From the NCBI GenBank assembly GCA_902782785.1, contig CACZOH010000292.1, positions 1-21,568 of the forward strand: 21,568 nt of DNA, written 5' to 3'. The stretch comes from an uncultured Ruminococcus sp. Lineage in GTDB: Bacteria > Bacillota > Clostridia > Oscillospirales > CAG-272. Both the position numbers and the translations under genes were made by a program. Below the pieces are notes generated by a model. The model saw only the letters and a list, made by a program, of their open reading frames with translations, did no database searches and had not been told where the DNA came from. Each line of letters starts with the position of its first letter. The first letter of the stretch is position 1. Positions 6,393-13,497 of the stretch are shown one piece after another.

Positions 6393-6850
6393 TCAAGAAG
6401 ATAAGCGGAAAACAACGTGACCGCGCGGCGTATCTCGTCGCGGCTCTTCCCGGGAAAATACAGTCTGTAGGAGCAGATTTTGCCGCACGCGTATACGCCT
6501 GTGTATACGGTGCCGACGGGGTTTTCATCCGTACCGCCGCCCGGTCCCGCGTAGCCCGTCGCCGATATTCCGATGTCCGCGCCGAAAAGCCGGGCGGCGC
6601 CTGCCGCCATTTCCTCGGCGCATCTGAAACTCACCTCTGTGTATTTATCAATGGTGTCGGGCGAAACGCCCGTCACTTTTATTTTTATATCGTTTGAATA
6701 CGTTATCGCGCCGCCGTGGAATACCGCGGAGGCTCCCGGCACGTCGGTTATGCTTTTGCCGAGAAGACCGCCCGTGCAGCTTTCCGCAAACGTGACGGTC
6801 AGACCCTTTGCTTTAAGTAGGTTAACGGCTTTTTCAAACGTAAGACTCAT
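6371..6850 (-). CDS. pncC: CinA C-terminal domain protein, nicotinamide-nucleotide amidase
   Basis: A stand-alone CinA C-terminal domain of 159 residues (full CinA is about 410). PncC-type enzymes deamidate nicotinamide mononucleotide to nicotinate mononucleotide, recycling the NMN released by NAD turnover. Visible motifs are TFAESCTGGLLG with the catalytic Ser24, AITYSNDIK, SATGYAGPGGGTDENPVGTVY and a C-terminal FPGKSRDEIRRAV helix. The start has AGGAGGGA seven bases upstream and lies 1 bp after the preceding stop. The family is well conserved; assignment as the amidase follows from the intact serine motif. The N-terminal MoaB-like half of classical CinA is not present beside it. Confidence 0.93.
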   Translation of the reverse strand: MSLTFEKAVNLLKAKGLTVTFAESCTGGLLGKSITDVPGASAVFHGGAITYSNDIKIKVTGVSPDTIDKYTEVSFRCAEEMAAGAARLFGADIGISATGYAGPGGGTDENPVGTVYTGVYACGKICSYRLYFPGKSRDEIRRAVTLFSAYLLECEADRL

Positions 6851-6851
6851 T

Positions 6852-8078
6852 TTATCCCTCCTGTTCCGCCGTTCTTTTGACTATTCTTACAAGATAAGCG
6901 GGTATGTTGTCGGAGAGCCTGTATATCTCGCACCCGTTCGCGTAATCGGGATAATTCTCATAGAGAACGCGCAGAGTTGCCTCCCTTATACGCTCGGGCG
7001 CGTTGTCAAGCTCCGTGTATATTTCAAAATAATAACCCTTTGACTGCCTCTGAGACTCGACCTGACGCGCCACCGCGTCGTACAGCTCAGACGGAGTGGA
7101 CGGATCGAAGCCGTTGTGAGAGTAATAAGTCGTTTTGTCGGAGCAGACGGGAACGTTGCCCACGCTCTTTTCGTGTTCGAGATAGAACGTCGCGTCGTCG
7201 CGGCAGAGATAAAGGTGAGATACGGCGCCGCGGAGCGTAACGCCCCTGAGATCGCCGTCAAGATCGTCTCCGTAAATGTCCACGTTATAATAATTGTCGT
7301 TTATCAGCGCGGTGTTCCAATAGTATTTGCCGCCGTTTACTATAAACGCGTGACCGCCGTATTTTTCATACAGAAGCTTGAACGCCTTCGCATAACCGAG
7401 CGAGGTCGCCTTCCCTTCGACGAGAGCGCCGTACGCCGTGTCCGCGTATATGCCGCCGCTCTCCGTTTTTTCGCATATGCCGCACAGATAATCGTGTATG
7501 AGCTGGCAGACAAGGAATACGTCGTGTACGTCGGCAGTCATGGCGTCGGCTTTCTTGACGGACGCCTTGAACCTGCCCGCGGCTTTTTCAAGGAATTTCG
7601 AGCTGTCGTCGTTGTTCGCGGTGTAAGGTATCCATACGCGGGTATATTTTCCGTCGACTATCGACGGCAGGACGACGAGCTTGCCGGATTTTTTGCCCGA
7701 GTCCGTATATCCGTGATTTTTCAGATCGAATCCGTCGGCGTTCACGTAGTATAAGGACGGATCGTCGTACGTAAGCGCGCGGACGATGCCCGAAAGCTCG
7801 CTTTCGGTAAGAACGAGAGGCATAAGCTCCGTGTACCGTTCTCCCTTTGATATGGTATCCTTCAAAACGTCGTAAACGTACTGACCGCGCGCGTCGAGCA
7901 TATTGAAATAAAGCGAGTCGGCGCGTATCTCGGGCTCGCCCGCGATCTTTTCCGATACCTTTTCGTTGTTGTGCGCTGTTTTTGACACGGCGCCGGCGGT
8001 GACGGCGGAATAAACGACGAGAGAAACGAACGCCGCACAAAACAGTCCGAACAGTATTCTTTTGACCCTGCTTTTCAT
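6852..8078 (-). CDS. Membrane-anchored transglutaminase-like protein, catalytic residues replaced
   Basis: A 408-residue protein with an N-terminal basic stretch and hydrophobic segment (residues 7-30: signal peptide or anchor), so the rest is outside the membrane. Residues about 185-275 carry the bacterial transglutaminase-like core: HDYLCGICEK, AYGALVEGKATSLGYAKAFK, KYYWNTALIN and YYNVDIYGDD. In active members these read GKAVCEGYA (Cys), HAWN (His) and NVDxTWDD (Asp). Here Cys is Ser226 (TCG), His is Tyr252 (TAC) and only Asp267 remains, so cysteine-protease or transglutaminase chemistry is not expected. Frame and length are intact, which argues for a retained binding role, perhaps in the cell wall, rather than decay. 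AAGGAG lies seven bases before the ATG. It is the first gene of a six-gene operon with a good promoter. Confidence 0.85.
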   Translation of the reverse strand: MKSRVKRILFGLFCAAFVSLVVYSAVTAGAVSKTAHNNEKVSEKIAGEPEIRADSLYFNMLDARGQYVYDVLKDTISKGERYTELMPLVLTESELSGIVRALTYDDPSLYYVNADGFDLKNHGYTDSGKKSGKLVVLPSIVDGKYTRVWIPYTANNDDSSKFLEKAAGRFKASVKKADAMTADVHDVFLVCQLIHDYLCGICEKTESGGIYADTAYGALVEGKATSLGYAKAFKLLYEKYGGHAFIVNGGKYYWNTALINDNYYNVDIYGDDLDGDLRGVTLRGAVSHLYLCRDDATFYLEHEKSVGNVPVCSDKTTYYSHNGFDPSTPSELYDAVARQVESQRQSKGYYFEIYTELDNAPERIREATLRVLYENYPDYANGCEIYRLSDNIPAYLVRIVKRTAEQEG

Positions 8079-8108
8079 TTTTCCGCTCCTTCCGCGTCTT
8101 TTTTATAC

Positions 8109-8137
8109 AGTATATCATAAATATTTGCATATTTCAA
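8109..8137 (-). promoter_or_regulatory. Sigma-A promoter of the transglutaminase-like/cinA/yycJ/rlmH operon
   Basis: On the minus strand, TTGAAA (8132-8137), a 17-bp AT-rich spacer, then TATACT (8109-8114). Each hexamer matches five (or near five) of six consensus bases with ideal spacing, inside a divergent AT-rich gap. Transcription should begin near 8102, giving a leader of about 24 nt before the ATG at 8078. Confidence 0.75.
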
Positions 8138-8202
8138 TAATTGAAGGTAAATTGCAGATTAAAAAAGATATCAACATTTCCCGAAAATATATTGGAATTG
8201 AT

Positions 8203-8232
8203 ACATATTTTTTCCTCTGACTGCGCATAATG
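8203..8232 (+). promoter_or_regulatory. Candidate forespore sigma-G promoter of spoVT
   Basis: ACATA (8203-8207), 18 bp, then CATAATG (8226-8232). The sigma-G consensus is G(A/C)AT(A/G) with a spacer of 17-18 and CATnnTA, so this gives four of five, ideal spacing and CATnnT matched. spoVT of Bacillus is transcribed by sigma-G, which supports the reading. No alternative sigma-A pair with good spacing is evident. Confidence 0.5.
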
Positions 8233-8263
8233 CAGGTAAAAGAAAATCAAAAGGAGTTTTTAA

Positions 8264-8794
8264 ATGAAAGCAACCGGAATAGTAAGAAAAATAGATGAGC
8301 TCGGAAGGATCGTCATACCGAAGGAGATCAGACGGACCCTGCGTATCAGGGAAGGCGACCCGCTTGAGATCTTTACGGAGAAGGACGGGGAGGTGATCTT
8401 CAAGAAATATTCGCCCGTCGGTGAGATAGGAAGCATAGCGGGAGACTGCGCGGAGTCGCTTCACAAAGCGGCGGACGTGTCCGTGATCGTGTGCGACAAG
8501 GATACCGTCGTCGCGTCGTCCGGCGTGCCGAAGCGCGAATACAACGACAGACCGATAACCGCGGAGCTTGAGCGCCTCTGCGACAGACGATCGGGCTACA
8601 CCCACAGCGGAAACAAGCTGTATCCCGTGGACGGCTGCAGCAAGTTCGTCTCCTGCGCCGCGCCGATAGTCTGCGACGGCGACGTCATAGGCGTCGTGGC
8701 GTCTTTATCGGACGAGGAAAAGAAAACAGAGCAGAGCGGAGATCTGCGTCTGCTCAACACCGCGGCGAATTTCATCGCCTCGCAAATCAACTGA
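8264..8794 (+). CDS. spoVT: Stage V sporulation protein T, AbrB/GAF transcription factor
   Basis: SpoVT is a forespore transcription factor that adjusts sigma-G-dependent genes late in spore formation. The 176 residues show an AbrB-type swapped-hairpin DNA-binding domain (about 1-50: MKATGIVRKIDELGRIVIPKEIRRTL, split by its loop) and then a GAF-like domain (about 55-175) ending LLNTAANFIASQIN, which is the usual length and order. AAGGAG sits 7 nt before the ATG. The gene stands alone: it diverges from the transglutaminase-like operon and converges on spoIIIAH, sharing a bidirectional terminator. Codon use here is more balanced for isoleucine (ATC and ATA) than in neighbouring genes. The related AbrB factor is shorter and lacks the GAF domain, which makes SpoVT the better call. 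Confidence 0.95.
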   Translation: MKATGIVRKIDELGRIVIPKEIRRTLRIREGDPLEIFTEKDGEVIFKKYSPVGEIGSIAGDCAESLHKAADVSVIVCDKDTVVASSGVPKREYNDRPITAELERLCDRRSGYTHSGNKLYPVDGCSKFVSCAAPIVCDGDVIGVVASLSDEEKKTEQSGDLRLLNTAANFIASQIN

Positions 8795-8818
8795 AATCGC
8801 CGGGGAAAAATACGACAG

Positions 8819-8856
8819 AAAAAATCCGAAACCTTTTTTAAAGTTTCGGATTTTTT
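8819..8856. terminator. Bidirectional terminator between spoVT and spoIIIAH
   Basis: A perfect 14-bp inverted repeat with arms 8819-8832 (AAAAAATCCGAAAC) and 8843-8856 (GTTTCGGATTTTTT) and a 10-nt loop. The T-run on one strand and the A-run on the other let it stop both convergent transcripts. It lies 25 bp after the spoVT stop and 39 bp after that of spoIIIAH. Confidence 0.9.
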
Positions 8857-8894
8857 GACACGGTTTTTGCTTTGTCCGGCGTATAATACGCGTA

Positions 8895-9458
8895 TCACTT
8901 TTTCAGCGTAATGACGACGTTGTCGGGGAGGACGTCGGCTGATTTATACGCTATTTCCTTTATCTGCGCGACCTCGTTCGGCAAAAGCTTATCGTCGCTT
9001 TTTACAACGATATTGAGCGTATCGCCCGAGATCACGGCTATGCAGTCGTCAAAGCCCTTTGCTTTTATAAGCGTTTCTATGTTCGCTTCCTTTTCTATAT
9101 CCGACGATATGCGGGATATGTCGGAAAGCGCCTGCTTTGACGCCTCGCGGTCAGTTCCCGCGTCTACGACAGTGTGGAGCACCTCCATGGCCTCGTCCCT
9201 CGCCTTCGTCCGGTTCAGAGCGGACGCGGCGAAGAAATCCTCCTCCTCTTTCTTTCCCGCCTGACCCGACGCGCCGTTGTTCTCAGCCGCCGCGGGCTTT
9301 GACGCCGGCAGTACGAGATTGAGCGTAACGGCGGTGCCGATGATCAGCACGCCGGCGGCTATCGCTATGCTCCTCTTGCCGTATTTTTTGAAAAACTCCT
9401 TTAATTTGACCGTAAAACCGCGGTCTTTGTCCGTGTTTGTGGCTTTTATTATTCTCAT
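8895..9458 (-). CDS. spoIIIAH: Stage III sporulation protein AH, engulfment channel component
   Basis: SpoIIIAH is made in the mother cell, spans the outer forespore membrane and forms a ring that meets forespore SpoIIQ, supporting the A-Q feeding channel. The 187 residues show a basic N-terminus and one transmembrane helix (about 31-50, SIAIAAGVLIIGTAVTLNLV). A polar linker follows, then a YscJ/FliF-like domain at about 75-187, with ARDEAMEVL, ALSDISRIS, IETLIKAKGFDDCIAVI and the end DNVVITLKK. It is the last gene of the operon, starting 18 bp after spoIIIAG behind GGAGGAGGA. It is slightly shorter than the Bacillus protein. The terminator at 8819-8856 closes the operon. Confidence 0.93.
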   Translation of the reverse strand: MRIIKATNTDKDRGFTVKLKEFFKKYGKRSIAIAAGVLIIGTAVTLNLVLPASKPAAAENNGASGQAGKKEEEDFFAASALNRTKARDEAMEVLHTVVDAGTDREASKQALSDISRISSDIEKEANIETLIKAKGFDDCIAVISGDTLNIVVKSDDKLLPNEVAQIKEIAYKSADVLPDNVVITLKK

Positions 9459-9476
9459 GATCCTCCTCCTTCGGTT

Positions 9477-9932
9477 TTATTGTCTGTACGACGTTACGTA
9501 TATCCTGGCACTCGATATCCCGTACGCGCAGGACAAAGCCTCCGTTATCCTGCGCGCCGCGGACGGATCGCCGCCGTTTCTGCATACGACGGTTATCCCG
9601 CGTATAACGGGCGCCGCAGTACGCACCGTTACGGGAGCGCCGGAGGATATGACCGTCTGCTCGCCGCTCTCCGTCACGTTTTTCGCGTACTGCGTCTCTT
9701 TTCCGTATTCCGCGGAGACTATGACGTATACCTTTCCGCCGCACATCGCCTGTACCGTTTGTTCTATTTTATTCTCTGTCGACTCCTCATATTCCGAAAT
9801 TTCATCCGTTTCCGCCTCATTTTTTCCGCGGCCGCCGAAGATCATCATCAGAATTCCGATGATGACCGCCGCGGCGAGCAGTACGAGCGTTTTTTTGTTC
9901 TTCAAAAGAGCCGATACAGCCTCGTTTTTCAC
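9477..9932 (-). CDS. spoIIIAG: Stage III sporulation protein AG, engulfment ring component
   Basis: SpoIIIAG forms a large mother-cell ring related to secretion-system inner rings. The start is GTG at 9932 (MKNEAVSALLKNKK), chosen because it overlaps the spoIIIAF stop as GTGA and has GAGGTGGT just upstream; a longer in-frame ATG at 9953 would contain that ribosome site. There is one transmembrane helix (about residues 16-33, KTLVLLAAAVIIGILMMIF). An acidic linker follows, then the ring-building domain from about 55, with KIEQTVQAMCGGKVYVIVSAE and ending ISSARIYVTSYRQ. At 151 residues it is clearly shorter than the Bacillus homologue (about 229), the loss being in the linker and ring-insert region. 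Confidence 0.92.
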   Translation of the reverse strand: MKNEAVSALLKNKKTLVLLAAAVIIGILMMIFGGRGKNEAETDEISEYEESTENKIEQTVQAMCGGKVYVIVSAEYGKETQYAKNVTESGEQTVISSGAPVTVRTAAPVIRGITVVCRNGGDPSAARRITEALSCAYGISSARIYVTSYRQ

Positions 9933-10396
9933 TCCGATATCACCACCTCGCACGGAATATCAAAAAGCTCCTTTACCTCGTTTTTCAGACTTACCGTATA
10001 TACCGCGTATTTCAATCCTTTAAGCGTTACGTTCACGCCGTCAAGCTCCGTTATCCCGCCGTCGCCGCGCCTGTATGAGATCACTGCCGTTATATCGTCC
10101 TTATCTATACCGTGCCGCCGGTATGCAAGCTCCGTCACGGCTTCCTCAAGACGGGATACGGTCTCTTTTACAATCATCTCCGCCGCCTTGTCCGTCATAT
10201 CGGCGACGTCCGCCGCGCTTTTGTCAAGAACGGGCAGATCCTTTGAAAACGGCAGAAACGATACGACGACGGATACGGCGCAGAGTACGCACGCAAAGCG
10301 GACGTATTTTTTCATCTCCGTCTCCGGACATATCATAAGCGTTACGGTGCATACGGCGGCGAGCGCCGCAAGCTGAGAGAAAAGCTGGCGTATCAT
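9929..10396 (-). CDS. spoIIIAF: Stage III sporulation protein AF
   Basis: A 155-residue membrane protein of the SpoIIIA channel. The start at 10396 (MIRQLFSQLAALAAV) was chosen over an in-frame ATG 84 bp upstream because it matches the family N-terminus and overlaps the spoIIIAE stop as ATGA. Two hydrophobic helices (about 5-20 and 30-48) are separated by the typical ICPETEMKKYVRFAC segment, which SpoIIIAF shares as a P-x-x-x-MKKYV motif. A soluble tail follows. It is a little shorter than in Bacillus (about 206). No separate ribosome site is clear, so translation probably depends on coupling to spoIIIAE. Its precise biochemical role is unsettled in the family. Confidence 0.9.
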   Translation of the reverse strand: MIRQLFSQLAALAAVCTVTLMICPETEMKKYVRFACVLCAVSVVVSFLPFSKDLPVLDKSAADVADMTDKAAEMIVKETVSRLEEAVTELAYRRHGIDKDDITAVISYRRGDGGITELDGVNVTLKGLKYAVYTVSLKNEVKELFDIPCEVVISE

Positions 10397-11355
10397 AGGC
10401 AGAAAAGGGCGCACGCGACCGTGAAAACGACGGACGCGGTGAGTATAACGGATAACAGTATCGAAAGTATCTCGCCGCATTCGTCAAAGAAGAGCGAAAG
10501 CGCGCCGACCTCAAGCAGAGCGGACAGTGACGAGCAGACGCGTATGCAGAATTTTGACAAAACCACAGATACGACGGCGGGCAGGATCAGAACAGAGATC
10601 GATATGACGCCGCCCGCGCCCGCCGCGGCTTTGACCGCGGATATCGACGTCGTCACCGCGTAGACGGATTCGGAAAGTGACGAACCGATTATAGGTATGA
10701 ACGACGAGGACGCGAATTTTACCGTGCGCAGCGCCGCGCCGTCCGCCGCTCTTGCGACGACGGTCTGATACGACAAAACGGCGCACACCGCCGTGCCTGA
10801 GGCGGAGCAAAGAAACACGGCGGCGCGTCTTACCGTTTTTGAAATGCGCTTCAATCCCGCGTCAAAACCGAGGACAGACACGAGCGACACGCCGAAAAGC
10901 GAGAGGCAGAGCGGAAACAGAAGTTTATCGGATACGAGCCGCATCACCTGAAGGGCGAGCATCAGCGTTGAAACGGACGAGGTGCCGCCCACTATATTCC
11001 CGGTAAGTCCGTATACCGCGCACATCGCGGCGGACATGGTGTCCATAAGCACGGCTATGCCGGTAAGACTGACGGATACCGCGCCGTACGCGTTTTTCAG
11101 CACCTCGTACGCAGCCGCGGAGCATATAAGGCATACGCAGAAGTCGTATATTCCGGAGTTGTCCGATACGGCGGAGGAAAAGGCTTTTAAAAGCGCGGCG
11201 ACGATGATGAGCCCGAGCAGTACGGATAATGAGACGAGCGCCGGCTTCAAGCCGTCCTTTAAAGACGAGAACAGGGCGTCCGCCGCCTCGTCCGCGCCGT
11301 AGAGCTTTACTCCCGGACAGTATTCGTTTGCTATGTAGCTTTGAAGCTCCTGCAT
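10393..11355 (-). CDS. spoIIIAE: Stage III sporulation protein AE, polytopic membrane protein
   Basis: SpoIIIAE is the large polytopic membrane component of the feeding channel. The 320 residues contain about seven or eight hydrophobic segments, starting at residues 38-58 (PALVSLSVLLGLIIVAALL). Typical features include GTSSVSTLMLALQ, KFASSSFIPIIGSSLSE, and ILPAVVSVVLSKFC. Homologues I know of have about 390-400 residues, with a cleaved signal peptide and an exported N-terminal region; here that part is missing. The start is well fixed: GGGTGA lies 5 nt before the ATG, and spoIIIAD ends 4 bp upstream. The shortened N-terminus therefore looks genuine unless the spoIIIAD end hides a sequence error. 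Confidence 0.93.
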   Translation of the reverse strand: MQELQSYIANEYCPGVKLYGADEAADALFSSLKDGLKPALVSLSVLLGLIIVAALLKAFSSAVSDNSGIYDFCVCLICSAAAYEVLKNAYGAVSVSLTGIAVLMDTMSAAMCAVYGLTGNIVGGTSSVSTLMLALQVMRLVSDKLLFPLCLSLFGVSLVSVLGFDAGLKRISKTVRRAAVFLCSASGTAVCAVLSYQTVVARAADGAALRTVKFASSSFIPIIGSSLSESVYAVTTSISAVKAAAGAGGVISISVLILPAVVSVVLSKFCIRVCSSLSALLEVGALSLFFDECGEILSILLSVILTASVVFTVACALFCL

Positions 11356-11359
11356 TTTT

Positions 11360-11746
11360 TCACCCTTGATTTATGTATCCTATCGCCGTATCGAGCAGCT
11401 GTTTTATAAGCGGCAGACAAACCGTAAGTATGCCGAGCTTGCCCGCGGTCGCTATCTTGTTTCCGGCCGACGCCTCGCCGCTGTCGCGGCATATATCTGC
11501 CGCGGTCTGGGAAATAAAACCTATGCCCGCGGACTTCAGTATGAACGGCAGATATCCGCTCACGTATTTTTCCGACAAGGCGATACCGTTCTTTAAATAA
11601 ATGATCCCCTGTATTATAAAGTAAAGAAGCCATACGGATATGAGAACGGACAGAACGCCGCCCACTCCCGCCTCCGTTCGCTTTATGACGGAGACGATCA
11701 GCGCGAGCACCGCCGCAGCGGCGCACACGGCGACGACGCCGTTCAT
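11360..11746 (-). CDS. spoIIIAD: Stage III sporulation protein AD
   Basis: A 128-residue membrane protein paralogous to SpoIIIAC, with about four hydrophobic segments. The start MNGVVAVCAAAAVLAL at 11746 overlaps the spoIIIAC stop as ATGA; the frame is open further upstream, but that part is antisense-like sequence inside spoIIIAC and is not coding. Family features are the LPFILKSAGIGFISQTAADICRD stretch (read in two pieces: YLPFILKSAGIGFISQ and TAADICRDSGE) and KLGILTVCLPLIKQLL near the end. It likely forms part of the membrane platform of the mother-cell side of the channel. The length is close to the usual 130 or so. Confidence 0.93.
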   Translation of the reverse strand: MNGVVAVCAAAAVLALIVSVIKRTEAGVGGVLSVLISVWLLYFIIQGIIYLKNGIALSEKYVSGYLPFILKSAGIGFISQTAADICRDSGEASAGNKIATAGKLGILTVCLPLIKQLLDTAIGYINQG

Positions 11747-11937
11747 AGCCCGAACGACGTGCGGATATATGAAAACAGGTCGGATACTCTTCCGACTATC
11801 ATCAGAAGAATAATGACTATACCGCACAGCGACAGGAGCATCGCCATTTCCTCCCTGCCGGATTTTGATAAGACCACGTACATCACGGCGACGAGGAGCC
11901 CTATCCCGGCGACCTTGAAAATTATATCTATATCCAA
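11743..11937 (-). CDS. spoIIIAC: Stage III sporulation protein AC
   Basis: A 64-residue membrane protein with two helices (about 6-24 and 32-49), joined by the conserved SKSGREEMAMLLSLCGIVI region. It starts with TTG at 11937 (MDIDIIFKVAGIG), with GAGGA six bases upstream; no ATG in frame gives this N-terminus. The length matches the family (about 66-68). It lies 15 bp after spoIIIAB and overlaps spoIIIAD by 4 bp. Role: small membrane subunit of the SpoIIIA channel. Confidence 0.92.
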   Translation of the reverse strand: MDIDIIFKVAGIGLLVAVMYVVLSKSGREEMAMLLSLCGIVIILLMIVGRVSDLFSYIRTSFGL

Positions 11938-11952
11938 TGTTTTGTCCTCGGA

Positions 11953-12408
11953 TCAAAGGAAAATGATCACGGCGAAAACGCCGAAAAACAAAGCGGAGGC
12001 GATATAAAGCTTAGGGGCGCTGCTGTTTTTTCTGCGGCGCGCCTCAAGCTCTGCTTCATACCGCGACAGAAGCGCGTCGAACGCGCCGCGCTGTACCCCG
12101 GCGCCGCCTTTGCCCGCGGCCGAGCAGAATTCGCGGAAGATGTACTTCTCCTTTTCATTGAGTCTTGAAAGCTTTTTTTCGTACGCCGTATATAAACTGT
12201 CCGCGCCTGCCGCGCCGCTGAAAACTACGCCGAGGCGCAGAAGGATTATATCCGTCGGCGTTCTGTTTTCGCATATTTCGTCGCGTATGTATCTCATGGT
12301 CCTGTATATCTCCTCCGCCGCCGCGCAGGCTTCCGCCGATGAGGCGGAGAGCGCAAAGCCGAGCGCGGCGGAGCCGAGTATTATGATTACGGCTCCCGCA
12401 ATTTTCAT
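11953..12408 (-). CDS. spoIIIAB: Stage III sporulation protein AB
   Basis: A 151-residue protein with helices at both ends (about 3-22 and 134-151) and a helical cytoplasmic body between them. The body includes RTMRYIRDEICENRTP, SLYTAYEKKLSRLNEKEKYIF and a C-terminal LEARRRKNSSAPKLY before the last helix. This layout resembles type II secretion GspF-like membrane proteins, to which SpoIIIAB has been compared, and fits a partnership with the ATPase SpoIIIAA. It starts 1 bp after the spoIIIAA stop. The length is slightly below that of Bacillus (about 171). Confidence 0.92.
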   Translation of the reverse strand: MKIAGAVIIILGSAALGFALSASSAEACAAAEEIYRTMRYIRDEICENRTPTDIILLRLGVVFSGAAGADSLYTAYEKKLSRLNEKEKYIFREFCSAAGKGGAGVQRGAFDALLSRYEAELEARRRKNSSAPKLYIASALFFGVFAVIIFL

Positions 12409-12409
12409 A

Positions 12410-13300
12410 TTATCCGTCCGTTACGTCAAATGTGAATTCCGTTCCCTTGCGTGACAAGAAAACGTATTTTTCAAATATCCCGCCGTCGTACAAAAGCCTG
12501 AGGTTCGGGCGTGAAAGCATGGTTTTCATACCGTCCGCGTGCGCGGTGCAGATCAAAACGACGCCGCCGCTCTGCGCGGAAAGAAGCGCCCGCGTCTCGT
12601 CGCAGTCGCCGAGCTCGTCGCATAAGACCGCCTGCGCGGACAGACTGCGGACTGCGCATTCCACCGCCGCCGCCTTGTTTCTGCCGCAGATGTAGTCCGC
12701 CAAAAGCGGCTTTTTCTTCGGCAGAAGCTCATATTTAGTGTCGCACACGACAACCCTTTTGCCGTATTTGCCCGACAGCTGATGCGCCATATCGCGCAGA
12801 AGCGTCGTTTTTCCGACGCCGGGCGGCGAGCAGATAAGCATTGAGACGACGCCGGTCTTTTCAAAAAGTCCGAGACTGCACCCGTAAACGTCGCGCGGCA
12901 GACGCAGACATATGCCGTCTATGCCGTAAACCGAGCCGCCCGGCACGCCGTACGTAGATACGCCGGCGCGTATGCCGTCGGGCGCGGAGATATATCCGAG
13001 CTCAAGCTCGTCTTCGTGCGAGTGGAAGGAAGATCGGCAGAGAAGCGAGACGCACCCGTCAACGTCCTCCTTCGTGCAGATATAAGGCTTATCCGATATG
13101 CTCCCCGCCGCGTCGAGCATCACGTTTCCGTCGCCGACGGAGACGGACAGCGCGCCGCCCGACCGGAGCCTTATTTCCGTTATATCCGACGAGAGCCCCG
13201 GATATTTCATACGGAAAAGGTTTACGGCGGCGGATATCCGCGCCGGCAGATAAGGAAGCGCGTCGCAGAGCTGCAAGCCCCCGTTTTTTATTTCCGTCAA
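12410..13300 (-). CDS. spoIIIAA: Stage III sporulation protein AA, secretion-type ATPase
   Basis: SpoIIIAA is the mother-cell ATPase of the engulfment channel. The 296 residues show a Walker A loop SPPGVGKTTLLRDM (about 158-171) and a Walker B-like AVLCDELG (224-231, Asp228-Glu229). AHADGMKTMLSRPNLRLL and a C-terminal KGTEFTFDV complete the pattern. The N-terminal half includes EIRLRSGG and SFHSHEDELELGYIS. The start is TTG at 13300, preceded by a strong GGGAGGTGA; this fits the family length of about 300. It is the first gene of the eight-gene spoIIIA operon and has a sigma-E-like promoter about 30-55 bp upstream. Confidence 0.95.
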   Translation of the reverse strand: MTEIKNGGLQLCDALPYLPARISAAVNLFRMKYPGLSSDITEIRLRSGGALSVSVGDGNVMLDAAGSISDKPYICTKEDVDGCVSLLCRSSFHSHEDELELGYISAPDGIRAGVSTYGVPGGSVYGIDGICLRLPRDVYGCSLGLFEKTGVVSMLICSPPGVGKTTLLRDMAHQLSGKYGKRVVVCDTKYELLPKKKPLLADYICGRNKAAAVECAVRSLSAQAVLCDELGDCDETRALLSAQSGGVVLICTAHADGMKTMLSRPNLRLLYDGGIFEKYVFLSRKGTEFTFDVTDG

Positions 13301-13327
13301 ATCCTCACCTCCCGGGCGCTTTGGTTA

Positions 13328-13356
13328 AATATATGACGCGCGGCGGCGGATTATTA
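13328..13356 (-). promoter_or_regulatory. Sigma-E-type promoter of the spoIIIA operon
   Basis: On the minus strand, TAATAAT (13350-13356), 14 bp of GC-rich spacer, then CATATATT (13328-13335). Against the mother-cell sigma-E consensus (K-M-ATATT, 14-15 bp, CATACAnT) this is six of seven and seven of eight matches at the right spacing. spoIIIA is a sigma-E operon in Bacillus. The leader to the TTG would be about 20 nt. Confidence 0.7.
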
Positions 13357-13497
13357 CAGAGAAAAACGAAAGGTCTCTCTGCTTTGAAAAGTACGGCGCG
13401 TCAGCCCCGATTTTATCGGATGAATTATACTCCGGTCTGAATAAGTATGAAAATACAAGTCTAAAATAAAACAGTAAACGTTTGACCGAGGTGTTAT

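Noticed and set aside
7116..7754. A 212-codon plus-strand open frame
   Set aside because: It mirrors the transglutaminase-like gene in antisense. The GC-rich codon pattern leaves this frame open by chance, and no ribosome site or family motif is seen.
6852..8078. The transglutaminase-like gene as a decaying pseudogene
   Set aside because: There is no frameshift or stop over 408 codons, and promoter and ribosome site are good. Only the catalytic residues differ, so a pseudoenzyme is the better description.
11747..11956. An upstream extension of spoIIIAD
   Set aside because: The frame is open, but it lies inside spoIIIAC and reads as an Arg-rich, non-membrane sequence. The ATG at 11746 overlaps the spoIIIAC stop and fits the family.
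13357..13497. A promoter for the nucleotidyltransferase fusion
   Set aside because: TATACT at 13426 and TAAAAT at 13462 resemble -10 elements, but no acceptable -35 lies at 16-18 bp from either, so I do not annotate one.
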